Positions 8,093 to 17,050 of a stretch of DNA of 64,000 nucleotides are shown piece by piece; positions within the stretch are counted from its first letter, which is position 1; each line of letters opens with the position of its first letter. A program made the translations under genes and the position numbers. This DNA is from Flavobacterium silvisoli (GTDB lineage Bacteria; Bacteroidota; Bacteroidia; Flavobacteriales; Flavobacteriaceae). The DNA is taken from contig NZ_SJPE01000004.1 in the NCBI RefSeq assembly GCF_004329815.1, positions 66,926 through 130,925 on the forward strand, written 5' to 3'. The notes under the pieces are model-generated. The model was not told the DNA's origin and did no database searches. It was given only the letters and a program-made list of their open reading frames with translations.

Positions 8093-8557
8093 TTAATTAT
8101 AAGTTCCAAAAAGTTCAGTTAATTTTTTTTGACGGTAATCAAATATCTCTTTGAGTTTGGGTTTTACCAAAAACGGATGCACCCATTGACCTAAAATGCC
8201 TAGAGGTAATTTGTAATGAACCAAATCTTCCATTTCAACTCCGCCCGGAATTTCTTGTAAGAAATGCTTATGATGCCATAAAGCATAAGGACCGAATCGC
8301 TGTTCGTCTACAAAATATACTTTGTCCTGTACGTGAGTGATCTCGGTTACCCATTTCATCGGAATGCCGAGAACAGGTGTTACTATGTATTGAATGATTT
8401 GTCCCGGAAACATGGCTCGGTCATCGCCTGAAAGCGTCTTAAAACCCATATAATCAGGTGTAATTGTTTTTAGATTTTTGGGATCCGACAGAAATTTCCA
8501 TGCTTCTTCCAATGTAATGGGTAATTTTTGTTTGGTATGTAGAGAATATATTTTCAT
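8093..8557 (-). CDS. SRPBCC family protein (cyclase/dehydrase-like)
   Basis: START/Bet v1-like helix-grip protein of 154 residues. It opens with the family pattern KIYSLHTKQKLPITLEEAWK, then FLSDPKNLKTITP, and has a beta-rich middle (YALWHHKHFLQEI) and a long C-terminal helix ending FDYRQKKLTELF. Such proteins bind hydrophobic ligands; none can be named here. It is the promoter-proximal gene of the photolyase operon. SRPBCC genes next to photolyase and SDR genes recur in Bacteroidota, which suggests a light-stress role (inference). Confidence 0.85.
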   Translation of the reverse strand: MKIYSLHTKQKLPITLEEAWKFLSDPKNLKTITPDYMGFKTLSGDDRAMFPGQIIQYIVTPVLGIPMKWVTEITHVQDKVYFVDEQRFGPYALWHHKHFLQEIPGGVEMEDLVHYKLPLGILGQWVHPFLVKPKLKEIFDYRQKKLTELFGTYN

Positions 8558-8583
8558 GGTTTAATTTTTTGTAAAATTACAAA

Positions 8584-8623
8584 ATATTTGTTTAATAAAA
8601 TTAAATAAAAGTTAAACAAATAT
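8584..8623. promoter_or_regulatory. 12-bp inverted repeat in the photolyase-operon promoter
   Basis: ATATTTGTTTAA (8584-8595) and TTAAACAAATAT (8612-8623) are perfect reverse complements separated by 16 bases. The second arm contains the minus-strand -7 box TATATTTG (plus 8617-8624) for the SRPBCC-led operon, and the first arm lies just downstream of the expected start site. That geometry suits a repressor operator, possibly light- or redox-responsive. Confidence 0.55.
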
Positions 8624-8696
8624 ATTTAAGTTATTCTTAACATACGTCAACTCATACTATTTGTAATTTTGGACAAACATCAATAAAACCTAACGT

Positions 8697-9551
8697 ATGA
8701 AAAGAATTATTCTAGTTTTCGCAGCAATTATTGCTAACTATGTTACTCACGCTCAAGTGAAAACTCCCGCTCCGAGTCCGCATGCAACCCTGACACAAAT
8801 GGTTGGATTAACAGAAGTTACTGTTGATTATTCAAGACCAAGTGCAAAGGGGAGAGTGGTATTTGGAGATTTAGTACCATTCGGAAAATTATGGAGAACA
8901 GGAGCCAATTTAAATACTACTGTAACTTTCAGCGAAGATGTAGTAATTAAGGGAACTACCCTTAAAAAAGGAAAATATGCTTTATACACTACTCCAAAAG
9001 CGGACATGTGGGAGGTAATTTTTTATTCGGATACCGATAATTGGGGAACTCCTGAAAATTGGAACGTAAACAAAGTGGCTTATTCTACTAACGTAGATCC
9101 TATAGCTTTGGGAAATCCGGTTGAATCATTAACTATTTCAATCAACAATCTTACGAATGACAGTGCTACTTTAGATATTTCCTGGGAAAAAACAATGGTG
9201 TCTTTAAAATTTGAAGTGCCGACACAAAAAATGGCCATGGCAAGTATTGAAAAAGTATTGGCCGGTCCTGCAGCAGGTGATTACTATTCAGCCGCTCAAT
9301 ATTTTTACCAGTCAAATGGAGATTTAAACAAGGCGTTAGAGTACGTAAACAAAGCGGTTTCTATGGTTAAGGCCGGAGAGGAAGTACCGTTTTGGCAATT
9401 GCGTTTAAAGTCTTTAATCCAAGCTAAATTGGGAGACAAAAAAGGAGCAATAGAAACAGCCAAATTATCGTTAGCTGCTGCACAAAAAGCCAAAAACGAT
9501 GATTACATCAAAATGAACAATGACAGCATTAAAGAATGGAGCAAAAAATAA
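8697..9551 (+). CDS. DUF2911 domain exported protein
   Basis: Secreted or periplasmic protein of 284 residues. A signal peptide covers about 1-19 (IIANYVTHAQ). Residues 20-165 match DUF2911, with VDYSRPSAKGRVVFGDLVPF, GKLWRTGANLNTTV, KGKYALYTTP and WGTPENWN. The C-terminal 90 residues are helical and resemble a TPR-like pair (AAQYFYQSNGDLNKALEYVN). Function is unknown; the family is abundant in Bacteroidota. It is transcribed alone and ends at a bidirectional terminator shared with the convergent symporter gene. Confidence 0.87.
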   Translation: MKRIILVFAAIIANYVTHAQVKTPAPSPHATLTQMVGLTEVTVDYSRPSAKGRVVFGDLVPFGKLWRTGANLNTTVTFSEDVVIKGTTLKKGKYALYTTPKADMWEVIFYSDTDNWGTPENWNVNKVAYSTNVDPIALGNPVESLTISINNLTNDSATLDISWEKTMVSLKFEVPTQKMAMASIEKVLAGPAAGDYYSAAQYFYQSNGDLNKALEYVNKAVSMVKAGEEVPFWQLRLKSLIQAKLGDKKGAIETAKLSLAAAQKAKNDDYIKMNNDSIKEWSKK

Positions 9552-9570
9552 TTCATTCTGAATAACTGAA

Positions 9571-9606
9571 AAACCACGAACTCCCTCAGGAATTCGTGGT
9601 TTTTTT
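9571..9606. terminator. Bidirectional rho-independent terminator
   Basis: Stem AACCACGAA / TTCGTGGTT with an eleven-base loop followed by seven T on the plus strand; A residues on the other side allow use from the minus strand too. It lies between the convergent DUF2911 and symporter genes and overlaps the symporter stop codon. Confidence 0.85.
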
Positions 9607-11332
9607 ATGCTGTAACTTCTGCTGTTTCTTTGTTTTTCATTACCGATTGAAGCAATATTGACAATACTACGGTTAATGTGGCACCAATAAAATTCAACCA
9701 TAGATATCCCAGTTTTTCCTGACCGGTAGGGTAGATGTGTATGGTGTAATAATAAATGAAAAAGATGGTCGTTTGGCTGATAACAGCACTAAAGAAGATG
9801 GCATTGGCTTTTACGTATTTGATGTAAAAACCAACCAAAAATACACCTAAAACGGTTCCGTAAAATATTGAACCGACTATATTCACTAACTGAATTAAAT
9901 TTTCAAACAAAGTTCCTACGCAGGCAAATAAAATGGCGATAATTCCCCAAAGCAGGGTAAACGCTTTGGTTGCATTTACAAAGTGTTTTTCCGATTTTTC
10001 GCCCTTGACGTTTCGTTTGTAAATATCAATTGCGGTCGTAGATGCCAGCGCTGTTAAACCTGAGGCCGATGAAGACATAGCTGCTGAAAAAATGACAGCC
10101 AGCAAAAGACCAATCAACCCGGACGGCAGGTAGTGTAAAATGAAATAAATAAACACATAATCCTTATCATTGGTTTCCGATTTTCGGTCCACTTTTTCTA
10201 TGATTTCTTTGGCTTGTTCGCGTAAATCTTTTTCTTTTCCTGAGAGCGAAACCAGTTTGTTTCTCAAAATAGGGTTGTCGTAGTTTTGATTTAAATGGTC
10301 AATATACAATAAGTTGTATTCTTTTTTCTCTTCAGATAAATCGGCTAATTTTTTTTCAAGCGAGTGGTATTGTTCGGCGTATTTTGACTTTGCTACAGCA
10401 TCTTTATTTATAGGATTAAAATGCAACGGCACCGGATTGAACTGGAAGAATACAAACACCATTACACCGGTCAGTAAAATAAAAAACTGCATCGGAACTT
10501 TCATAAAACCATTCATGATTAGTCCCATCTGGCTTTCGCGATCAGATTTACCGGAAAGATAGCGTCCAACCTGCGATTGATCGGTGCCAAAATAGGAAAG
10601 CATCAGGAAGAATCCACCCGTAATTCCGCTCCAAAATGTATAACGGTTTTCGGGATCAAAAGAAAAATCAAGAATATTCATTTTACCGTTAGCACCCGCA
10701 ATGTGTAAGGCATTAGAAAAAGTCATGTCGTTTGGAAGCAAATGCAGGATTAAAAAGAACGTGATGAACATGCCGCTCATGATGATGAACATCTGCTGCT
10801 TTTGAGTTACGTTTACGGCTTTGGTTCCTCCTGCAAAAGTGTAAATGATGACCATAATTCCGATAATCACATTGAGCAGGGTAAGGTTCCATCCCAAAAT
10901 AGAAGAGAGGATGATGGCCGGTGCATAAATAGTCAAACCGGTTCCCAATCCTCTTTGGATTAAAAACAAAATAGCGGTAAAGGAACGTGTTTTTAAATCA
11001 AATCGTTTTTCGAGGTATTCGTAAGCGGTAAAGACTTTCAACTTGTGATAAATGGGAATAAACGTAATCGAAATAACCACCATAGCTATAGGCAGCCCGA
11101 AATAAAATTGTACAAATCCCATTCCGTCATGATAAGCTTGCCCTGGCGTTGATAAAAAGGTAATGGCGCTGGCTTGTGTTGCCATTACAGATAAGCCCAC
11201 GGTCCACCATGGTGTTTCCTTGTTGCCTAAAATATAATCTTCTACGTTTTTGCTTCCTTTGGTTTTGTAAACCCCGTAAAATACTATGAAAAGTAAGGTA
11301 GCTGATAAAACAATCCAGTCGAGTTGCTGCAT
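9605..11332 (-). CDS. Sodium:solute symporter (SSS family)
   Basis: Polytopic Na+-coupled transporter of 575 residues with about thirteen helices. Family marks: DYILGNKETPWWTVGLSVMA in the first loop, QASAITFLSTPGQAY after it, and the sodium-site helix YFGTDQSQVGRYLSGK. A charged, probably cytosolic insertion lies near residues 300-380. The SGLT/putative-transporter subgroup is typical; the substrate (sugar, amino acid or sialic acid) is unknown. The start codon is one base from the end of a 34-residue ORF, which in turn follows the PIG-L gene by one base, so all three are translated from one message. Confidence 0.9.
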   Translation of the reverse strand: MQQLDWIVLSATLLFIVFYGVYKTKGSKNVEDYILGNKETPWWTVGLSVMATQASAITFLSTPGQAYHDGMGFVQFYFGLPIAMVVISITFIPIYHKLKVFTAYEYLEKRFDLKTRSFTAILFLIQRGLGTGLTIYAPAIILSSILGWNLTLLNVIIGIMVIIYTFAGGTKAVNVTQKQQMFIIMSGMFITFFLILHLLPNDMTFSNALHIAGANGKMNILDFSFDPENRYTFWSGITGGFFLMLSYFGTDQSQVGRYLSGKSDRESQMGLIMNGFMKVPMQFFILLTGVMVFVFFQFNPVPLHFNPINKDAVAKSKYAEQYHSLEKKLADLSEEKKEYNLLYIDHLNQNYDNPILRNKLVSLSGKEKDLREQAKEIIEKVDRKSETNDKDYVFIYFILHYLPSGLIGLLLAVIFSAAMSSSASGLTALASTTAIDIYKRNVKGEKSEKHFVNATKAFTLLWGIIAILFACVGTLFENLIQLVNIVGSIFYGTVLGVFLVGFYIKYVKANAIFFSAVISQTTIFFIYYYTIHIYPTGQEKLGYLWLNFIGATLTVVLSILLQSVMKNKETAEVTA

Positions 11333-11333
11333 G

Positions 11334-11438
11334 TTAAAAGAATAATTGCATTAAAATAAAAAAGATGACAATGTAAATAGCGTTGGCAATTAAAACCCAG
11401 GTATAGCTATTTTTCCAGGATGTTTTTTTAGTTTCCAT
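11334..11438 (-). CDS. 34-residue single-pass membrane peptide between PIG-L and symporter genes
   Basis: Starts at the ATG on plus 11436-11438 and ends TAA at 11334-11336. The peptide begins METKKTSWKNSYTW, then one continuous hydrophobic helix (VLIANAIYIVIFFILMQLFF) to the C-terminus, so one transmembrane segment with a short positive N-terminus is predicted. Gaps are one base to the PIG-L stop upstream and one base to the symporter ATG downstream (TAA-C-ATG), an arrangement for translational coupling. It is too short for routine gene calling. It may be a small subunit of the symporter, but that is only inference. Confidence 0.72.
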   Translation of the reverse strand: METKKTSWKNSYTWVLIANAIYIVIFFILMQLFF

Positions 11439-11439
11439 T

Positions 11440-13938
11440 TTATTTACCAATTGCGATTAAGTTGGCCATTAATCTGAACGCTCCGGAGACGCCTTCGGGC
11501 AATTCACGAAAGAAGCTCAGTCCGGTATAAATATAATTCCCTTTGCCATATTTGGCAATCAATAAAGCACCGTCTTTAGGTTTTTCGCCTTTGTCATTAG
11601 CAGATAAAATGGCAGTAAAGTTGCTGTCCCATTCGTTAGGATAATACAAGCCTTGTTCCTGTTTCCATCCTTTGAAATCGTCAGCAGTAATTTTGTTAGG
11701 ATAGTTCAATACCGCATGTTTGGGAGTCAAGAAGCGCACTTCAGCATTTTCTTCGGTAACACGGTCGCGGGAGATTTTCAATTTAAATGGTGCTATGTCT
11801 TTGGTAACCAAATCATCGGTCGTGTTGTATTGAACAATCATAGTCTTACCTTTTTTAACAAAATCTAAAAGAATATGTTGTTTGAACGCCAATGTATTTA
11901 CCACATTATATGCTCTTATACCGGTCATTACAACATCAAACCCCTTTAACTTTTCACTGGTAATTTCTTCGGGTTTCAGGATTTGAACTTCGTATCCCAT
12001 TTGCGCTAAACTTTTCGGAACTTCATCGCCGGCACCCATGATGTATGCAATTTTCTCGTTTTTTGTTTTGATTTTTAACCGAATACCCTTGGCTTCAGCC
12101 GGTTTCAAAGCCATCTGTTTGTAAATATGTGGATAATTGATATCAATCTTGTTTCGGTCATACGTTTGCCCGTCTACAGTTACGATGCTTTTAATATCAA
12201 CTTCGCTGGCCTCTTCAGAGGGTTTTACACTAAAAATCGCCAACACTTCCTGATCTTTTTTGTCAATGGTGAACGGAATTTCAGAAGGACTAACTTTCCA
12301 ACTCTGCGGAACTTCAAGTTTCACGGTCCCAGTTACAGCATCTTTTCCGGCTTTTACTTTTACTGTAAGGGTCTTACTTCGATCATTGTTGAAAATGTAT
12401 ACTTTTTCAGCGATGGAAGATGTTGCAACCGGTACGATATCTAACGGTTGATATACTTCTCCTTTTACATCATCGTTGTATTTGTAAACCACATTGCGTT
12501 CAAACGGAATGGTAACTCCATTAATTTCGAGTATAAAAAGTACTTTTATTTCTCTGATAACATCCGGTTTACCAATATTTTGCTGATCATCTACCCGATA
12601 CATCCCTACAGTTCCGGTTTGGTTTAACCAGTAAGCATTCGTATAATTTAGGTTATTAGGAAGTTCCAAAGTAATGGTTTTGGAGCTTGATTTATTGTTG
12701 GGCAACGGAGTGATTTCCTGAGTATTCATCGAATTCGGAAAAGTAGTAGTTGCATTCCAATTGATGTTAATTGAACTTCTGTTAATTGCTTCCAGTTTTA
12801 CTTTTAGGGTACTTCCCGGTGTAGCTTCTTGCACTTCAGCAACTGCCTCCAGGTATAAACCGGCACAACCGGCGATGATTTTTTTGATTTCTTCCGATTT
12901 GATGTTTTTCCAATGTGAATCTTCTAATTTTTGTATCAAGTCGTATGCTTTTACTAATTCGGGTATACTGGCGGATGGGTTTTTAAAGTCGAAATTTTTC
13001 TCAACCGAAGCTAAGATTTCCCCGATAGGCTTGCCGTTTTTTACCCGATTCCAGGTTGTGTCGATACCTTCAAAAAGGTTGTTTTTATCTGTCGGAGCAT
13101 CGCCTTTCAGAAACTCTAAATATTCTTCTTCCTCACCGCGGGTTCCGGTTGAACCGAAGCCTTGTGACTGATGACGACTGCGACTCAAAGCGGCAATTTC
13201 CTGATTGGATTTGCCTATTGACGGGTAATAGGTTCCTATTTTGAGATTACTCATTCCTGATTTGTCGGCGGCATCAAATTTCTCTTTACTGCCATAAAAC
13301 CACCAGGATGTATTGAAATACAAACGTTTAGCTTTCCAAGTAGTTACATATTGCAATTGGTCAGGAAAAATACTCGGGTCATTGACTTTGTCAAATGCTT
13401 CAAAGCTCAACATAGCTGAAGAAGTATGATGCCCGTGAGTAGTTCCCGGCGAACGATGGTCAAAACGGTTGATGATTACATCGGGTTGGAATTTTCGAAT
13501 GGCCCATATAACGTCACTCAATACTTGGTCTTTGTCCCAGATCTGCAAAGTTTCATCAGGATTTTTGGAGAAACCAAAATCATTGGCACGCGAAAAAAGC
13601 TGTTCTCCACCATCTATTTTTCGGGCTTCAATTAGTTCCTGTGTTCTGATAACGCCAAGCAGTTCGCGCAATTCGGGACCTATCAGGTTTTGTCCGCCAT
13701 CGCCTCGTGTTAATGATAAATATCCGGTTCTGGCTTTTACGTCATTTGATAAATAAGCGATTAATCGGGTGTTTTCATCGTCGGGATGTGCTGCAATATA
13801 CAGAACAGACCCCAAAAAGTTCAGTTTCTGAATTTGATTGTAGAGCTCTACTGCATTGGGTTTTTGCGGCTGTTGAGCCCATGCGGTTGGTAAGGTAAAA
13901 AGTAAAAAATAAATAGAAAAAAAGTAAAGCTTTTGCAT
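11440..13938 (-). CDS. Exported PIG-L (LmbE-like) family deacetylase, large form
   Basis: Predicted zinc N-acetyl-sugar deacetylase fold at the N-terminus of an 832-residue exported protein. A signal peptide covers 1-21 (LPTAWAQ). The zinc motif AAHPDDE is at 49-55, followed by RGDGGQN and the later His cluster THGHHTSS. After about residue 350 the chain is beta-rich, Ig/NPCBM-like, and the last 200 residues resemble a glutamine-amidotransferase-like fold (VQILKPEEI, FDVVMTGIRAYN). The normal PIG-L domain is about 250 residues, so two thirds is extra. It leads an operon with a membrane peptide and a Na+ symporter, suggesting release and uptake of a sugar-containing compound (inference). Confidence 0.88.
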   Translation of the reverse strand: MQKLYFFSIYFLLFTLPTAWAQQPQKPNAVELYNQIQKLNFLGSVLYIAAHPDDENTRLIAYLSNDVKARTGYLSLTRGDGGQNLIGPELRELLGVIRTQELIEARKIDGGEQLFSRANDFGFSKNPDETLQIWDKDQVLSDVIWAIRKFQPDVIINRFDHRSPGTTHGHHTSSAMLSFEAFDKVNDPSIFPDQLQYVTTWKAKRLYFNTSWWFYGSKEKFDAADKSGMSNLKIGTYYPSIGKSNQEIAALSRSRHQSQGFGSTGTRGEEEEYLEFLKGDAPTDKNNLFEGIDTTWNRVKNGKPIGEILASVEKNFDFKNPSASIPELVKAYDLIQKLEDSHWKNIKSEEIKKIIAGCAGLYLEAVAEVQEATPGSTLKVKLEAINRSSININWNATTTFPNSMNTQEITPLPNNKSSSKTITLELPNNLNYTNAYWLNQTGTVGMYRVDDQQNIGKPDVIREIKVLFILEINGVTIPFERNVVYKYNDDVKGEVYQPLDIVPVATSSIAEKVYIFNNDRSKTLTVKVKAGKDAVTGTVKLEVPQSWKVSPSEIPFTIDKKDQEVLAIFSVKPSEEASEVDIKSIVTVDGQTYDRNKIDINYPHIYKQMALKPAEAKGIRLKIKTKNEKIAYIMGAGDEVPKSLAQMGYEVQILKPEEITSEKLKGFDVVMTGIRAYNVVNTLAFKQHILLDFVKKGKTMIVQYNTTDDLVTKDIAPFKLKISRDRVTEENAEVRFLTPKHAVLNYPNKITADDFKGWKQEQGLYYPNEWDSNFTAILSANDKGEKPKDGALLIAKYGKGNYIYTGLSFFRELPEGVSGAFRLMANLIAIGK

Positions 13939-14038
13939 TTTATAATCGTTAAGAGTGCAATAGCTTCAAATATACAGATTAAATAAAAATAGATGTTTTA
14001 ATTATTTTTATTTTAACTAAATCCTAACGCCTGTTTAC

Positions 14039-14422
14039 CTAATCATTTCCGGTAGTAGTGGCATAGGCAAATCTTCCTTTTGAACTGTACGGGTAGATTT
14101 TTTTGTGTAACAAGATTAATTGAAACGGATTGTCATCGTCAAAGTTATTGATGGTTACTCGGGCTTTATTGTAAAGAGAGTAGCCACCATAATTTTCGGG
14201 TAGTTCAGGGGCAGATACCCATTCTCCTTTTTCTTTATAATAATAAACCATTTTCAGGTTATCAAAATAAGCCTCTAAATTGGGGAAATAATAGTAGCGA
14301 AGGTAACAGTTATTTTTACTATTGATCGGTAACGATTCTTTCTTTAATGTGTTTTCTTGTGCGCTGATGCCATTGGTTATCAATAGTATAAGGATAGCGA
14401 AGAGCAATTTAGTCGTTTTCAT
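14039..14422 (-). CDS. Small exported protein, paralogue of the gene at 14681
   Basis: Protein of 127 residues with a signal peptide at about 1-21 (ILLITNGISAQ). The mature part has CYLRYYYFPNLEAYFD, then WVSAPELPENYGGYSLYNKARV and DDDNPFQLILLHKKIYPY. The same order of elements (YYYLPDIEVYYD, VLPARYRGYDLY, RTPYVYYNEHRVKY) occurs in the next gene upstream, so the two are diverged tandem duplicates. Function is unknown. A minus-strand TATCTTTG (plus 14483-14490) upstream may be its -7 box. Confidence 0.75.
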   Translation of the reverse strand: MKTTKLLFAILILLITNGISAQENTLKKESLPINSKNNCYLRYYYFPNLEAYFDNLKMVYYYKEKGEWVSAPELPENYGGYSLYNKARVTINNFDDDNPFQLILLHKKIYPYSSKGRFAYATTTGND

Positions 14423-14621
14423 GTTTTTGTAGATTTGGGGTTAACAAAAATATTGAGCGGCATTTTCTGTAAAAATCTAAGGCAAAGATATACAAAGAAA
14501 TAATCAAAAACACGATTAAATCACCAATTTATCGATGAAATGCATTTTTTTATTAAAATGATAAGAATTGTATTATTTTAAACGCTTGATTATTAAGTGG
14601 TTGTAAAAATCGTGTCAAATT

Positions 14622-14660
14622 GTAAAAAACAAAGGCCGAGAAAATTCCTCAGCCTTTGTT
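14622..14660 (-). terminator. Rho-independent terminator of the gene at 14681-15124
   Basis: On the minus strand the stem AACAAAGGC / GCCTTTGTT, extended by GAG/CTC across a mismatch, is followed by a run of six T. It lies 20 bases downstream of the stop codon of the histidine/glycine-rich protein gene. Confidence 0.8.
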
Positions 14661-14680
14661 ATCCATAAAAAGAAGGTGCA

Positions 14681-15124
14681 TTAGTGTTTACCGTGACCTT
14701 TGCCTTTGCCATTTCCGTGACCATGACCTCTGCCGTTTCCGCGGTTTCCGTTGTCATGACCGTTAGATTTCCAGCCTTTGTTCCCCACATATTTTACTCT
14801 GTGTTCATTGTAATATACATAGGGTGTTCTTCCGTGGTAATCGGTTAAATATACCGTATGACCGTGGTATAAATCGTATCCTCTGTATCGTGCCGGCAGC
14901 ACGGCTGAACGGTGCCATTTGCCTTTTCTTAAATAAATATAACAACGTGCCGGAACATCATAATATACTTCAATATCAGGGAGGTAATAGTATTGTACTT
15001 CTACCGGAGCTGCCGGAGCCCAAACCGGTGGGGTACCAATATTAACATTCACCGAAACTTGTGCCTTACTGCTTACCGTAGCTGCAAATAGTGCTACTAG
15101 TAATACTAATTTTGTTGTTCTCAT
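14681..15124 (-). CDS. Exported Tyr-rich protein with Gly/His/Lys-rich tail
   Basis: Protein of 147 residues, starting at the ATG on plus 15122-15124 (MRTTKLVLLVALF). The longer frame to 15217 is rejected because it adds 31 unlikely residues ahead of a normal signal peptide (ending TVSSKAQ). The mature part contains PVEVQYYYLPDIEVYYDVP and AVLPARYRGYDLYHGH. The last 35 residues are a low-complexity tail built from GNGRGHGHGNGKGKGHGKH, strongly basic and His-rich, which could bind metal or polyanion. It is the paralogue of the gene at 14039, which lacks the tail. Function is unknown. Confidence 0.78.
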   Translation of the reverse strand: MRTTKLVLLVALFAATVSSKAQVSVNVNIGTPPVWAPAAPVEVQYYYLPDIEVYYDVPARCYIYLRKGKWHRSAVLPARYRGYDLYHGHTVYLTDYHGRTPYVYYNEHRVKYVGNKGWKSNGHDNGNRGNGRGHGHGNGKGKGHGKH

Positions 15125-15279
15125 AATTTTCTTTTTAATATAATCGCTTCTGTTTATGATTGCGTAAAAAAAGAAGCAGATTAGATTAGACCTAATTTTT
15201 GTTATTGTATAAGACAAATTTAGATTCGGAGCTGTAAAGTTGTGTTACAAGATTTTTTAAAAAATTTACATAATTAAAA

Positions 15280-15816
15280 TTAATCCGTAAATTCTGTATG
15301 ATCATATTTGTGTTTAATAATCGAAATACCCTTTTGGAGCAGTAAATTGTTAGGGTAGGTAATGCGTTCGCCTTTATCGGTTTTGAGATAGATATGAAAA
15401 GCTTTAATGTCTTCAATTTCAGCCTGAATCGGAAAATCTTTATCATGCACGCTGATGATATCGCCAATGCGGAACGGGAAAAAGAAAAATAAAATGATTC
15501 CGGAAGTAATGTTACTCAGTATAGACCATTGGGCAAACATAGCTACACCCACCACAGTTGTGACTGATGAAAGTGTAAATAGGATGTCTTTTTTTTGTAC
15601 GCCCCAAATTACAATAAGACAGACCAATGTCAGTATGTTGATGAGCAAATGAATGTATTTGATTACCAAGTTTGTTCGATGTTCCATTATGAAGGAAAGC
15701 TTGGCATAACGGCGAATGAATTTGGCTATCAAAATTCGCAGAAAGATGACAACAATCAGCAGAATTCCGGTGGCAATAACCTCTTTGATAAAATCTGAAA
15801 AAAAAGTCATAGTCAT
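15280..15816 (-). CDS. Mechanosensitive ion channel (MscS) domain protein, small
   Basis: Inner-membrane protein of 178 residues with three hydrophobic helices followed by the MscS pore and beta domain. The pore-lining helix and lip are in TTVVGVAMFAQWSILSNITS, and the family loop is FPFRIGDIISVHD. The C-terminal vestibule domain is mostly missing; the chain ends after YPNNLLLQKGISI, about 100 residues shorter than E. coli MscS. Its ATG overlaps the stop of the AI-2E gene (four bases), showing translational coupling. It may be an ion channel or a reduced regulator of osmotic stress. Confidence 0.85.
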   Translation of the reverse strand: MTMTFFSDFIKEVIATGILLIVVIFLRILIAKFIRRYAKLSFIMEHRTNLVIKYIHLLINILTLVCLIVIWGVQKKDILFTLSSVTTVVGVAMFAQWSILSNITSGIILFFFFPFRIGDIISVHDKDFPIQAEIEDIKAFHIYLKTDKGERITYPNNLLLQKGISIIKHKYDHTEFTD

Positions 15817-17015
15817 AAGTGTTCGTTGTTTTCAGGACCGTTGTTCTGTTCTGATTCGGGAATCACATCATCCATATCTTCGTTACCGAAGTTGATTGTG
15901 GTAGTCGATGTATTGTAGTTGTACATCGGGATTTTAATTTTGTGCCATTCAAAGGTTTTGGGTAAATCATCGCCCATCAAATAACCCCAAGGTTCGAGCG
16001 AATCTATTCGGTCAAAGATTACTTTCAGTATGGCAATGATAGGAATAGCCAAAAACATTCCGGTAATTCCGCCCAAAACATTTCCGATAATGATTCCAAC
16101 AATCGAAACCAATGCATTGATTTGTACTTTTGAATTGACAAACATAGGTACCAGTATATTGTTATCAATAAATTGGACTATAATATTAACCACAATTACG
16201 CCAATGACAATTGACAGATCGGTTGAACCCGATAGTGAGACTACTATACTCAAAGCTCCGGCAAACAAGATTCCGATATACGGAACCAAATTCAAAATTC
16301 CGGTAATGATTCCTAATAAGATAAAATATTCGACACCTATAATATATAAACCAATGGTAGTGAGTATTGAAACAGCAATCATTTCAAAGAGCAATCCCAC
16401 CACATAACTCTGTACGGCAAGTTTAATTTCGATTAAAATTTCTCTGAGTTTTTTGTGGTGAATCGGTTTGTATAATTTGATTAAAAAATTGACGAACAGG
16501 TTCTGATACAACAAAAAGAGAAAAGTATAAATAGGAATCAGTGTCAGATTCAAAACAATATCGGTGAACGAATTGAGGGTACTGCCTACAATTTCTTTTC
16601 CTGAATCTAAACTGTTCTTGGTAGCATTGAGAATGATTTTATTTTGTTCACTTTTGCTCAAATGAAAATTATCCCGAATCAGTTGTTGGAAATTTTCGAT
16701 ATGATAAAAGAAATTGTTTTTGATTTTGTCCCAATCATGAGCCATGTCACTTACCTGTAACGAAATAAAGTAAAAAACTCCCAGAAAAATCATTACAAAT
16801 AAGACTATGGCAAAGACGACCGCTACGAAATGAGGAAAACGGAGTTTGGTAATTAAAAAGCGAACTACCGGACGAAGTAGGATAGCAAAGAGTAGTGAAA
16901 GTAACAGCGGAAAAATAATATCCCGGCCCAAATAGACTATGGCAAACAGCCCAATCAAGCAAAGTAAAATGGCTGCCAATCTGATATAAAAAGGAAATTT
17001 TACGGTTTCTGACAT
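15813..17015 (-). CDS. AI-2E family transporter
   Basis: Polytopic membrane protein of 400 residues with a typical PF01594 layout: paired N-terminal helices, a long periplasmic stretch (about 70-150), then a helix bundle with GIITGILNLVPYIGILFAGAL and the terminal IVGIIIGNVLGGITGMFLAIP. Members move AI-2, ions or antiporter substrates; the name does not prove autoinducer transport. The C-terminal 45 residues are acidic and polar. It sits upstream of, and overlaps by four bases, the small MscS gene, so a shared role in osmotic or ion balance is plausible. Confidence 0.87.
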   Translation of the reverse strand: MSETVKFPFYIRLAAILLCLIGLFAIVYLGRDIIFPLLLSLLFAILLRPVVRFLITKLRFPHFVAVVFAIVLFVMIFLGVFYFISLQVSDMAHDWDKIKNNFFYHIENFQQLIRDNFHLSKSEQNKIILNATKNSLDSGKEIVGSTLNSFTDIVLNLTLIPIYTFLFLLYQNLFVNFLIKLYKPIHHKKLREILIEIKLAVQSYVVGLLFEMIAVSILTTIGLYIIGVEYFILLGIITGILNLVPYIGILFAGALSIVVSLSGSTDLSIVIGVIVVNIIVQFIDNNILVPMFVNSKVQINALVSIVGIIIGNVLGGITGMFLAIPIIAILKVIFDRIDSLEPWGYLMGDDLPKTFEWHKIKIPMYNYNTSTTTINFGNEDMDDVIPESEQNNGPENNEHL

Positions 17016-17050
17016 ATTTCTTCAGTTTAATTTGAAAGATAGTCAATTTT

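Noticed and set aside
12127..13898. Several plus-strand ORFs of 60-136 codons opposite the PIG-L gene
   Set aside because: All lie antisense to a well supported gene and have unlikely composition and no promoter.
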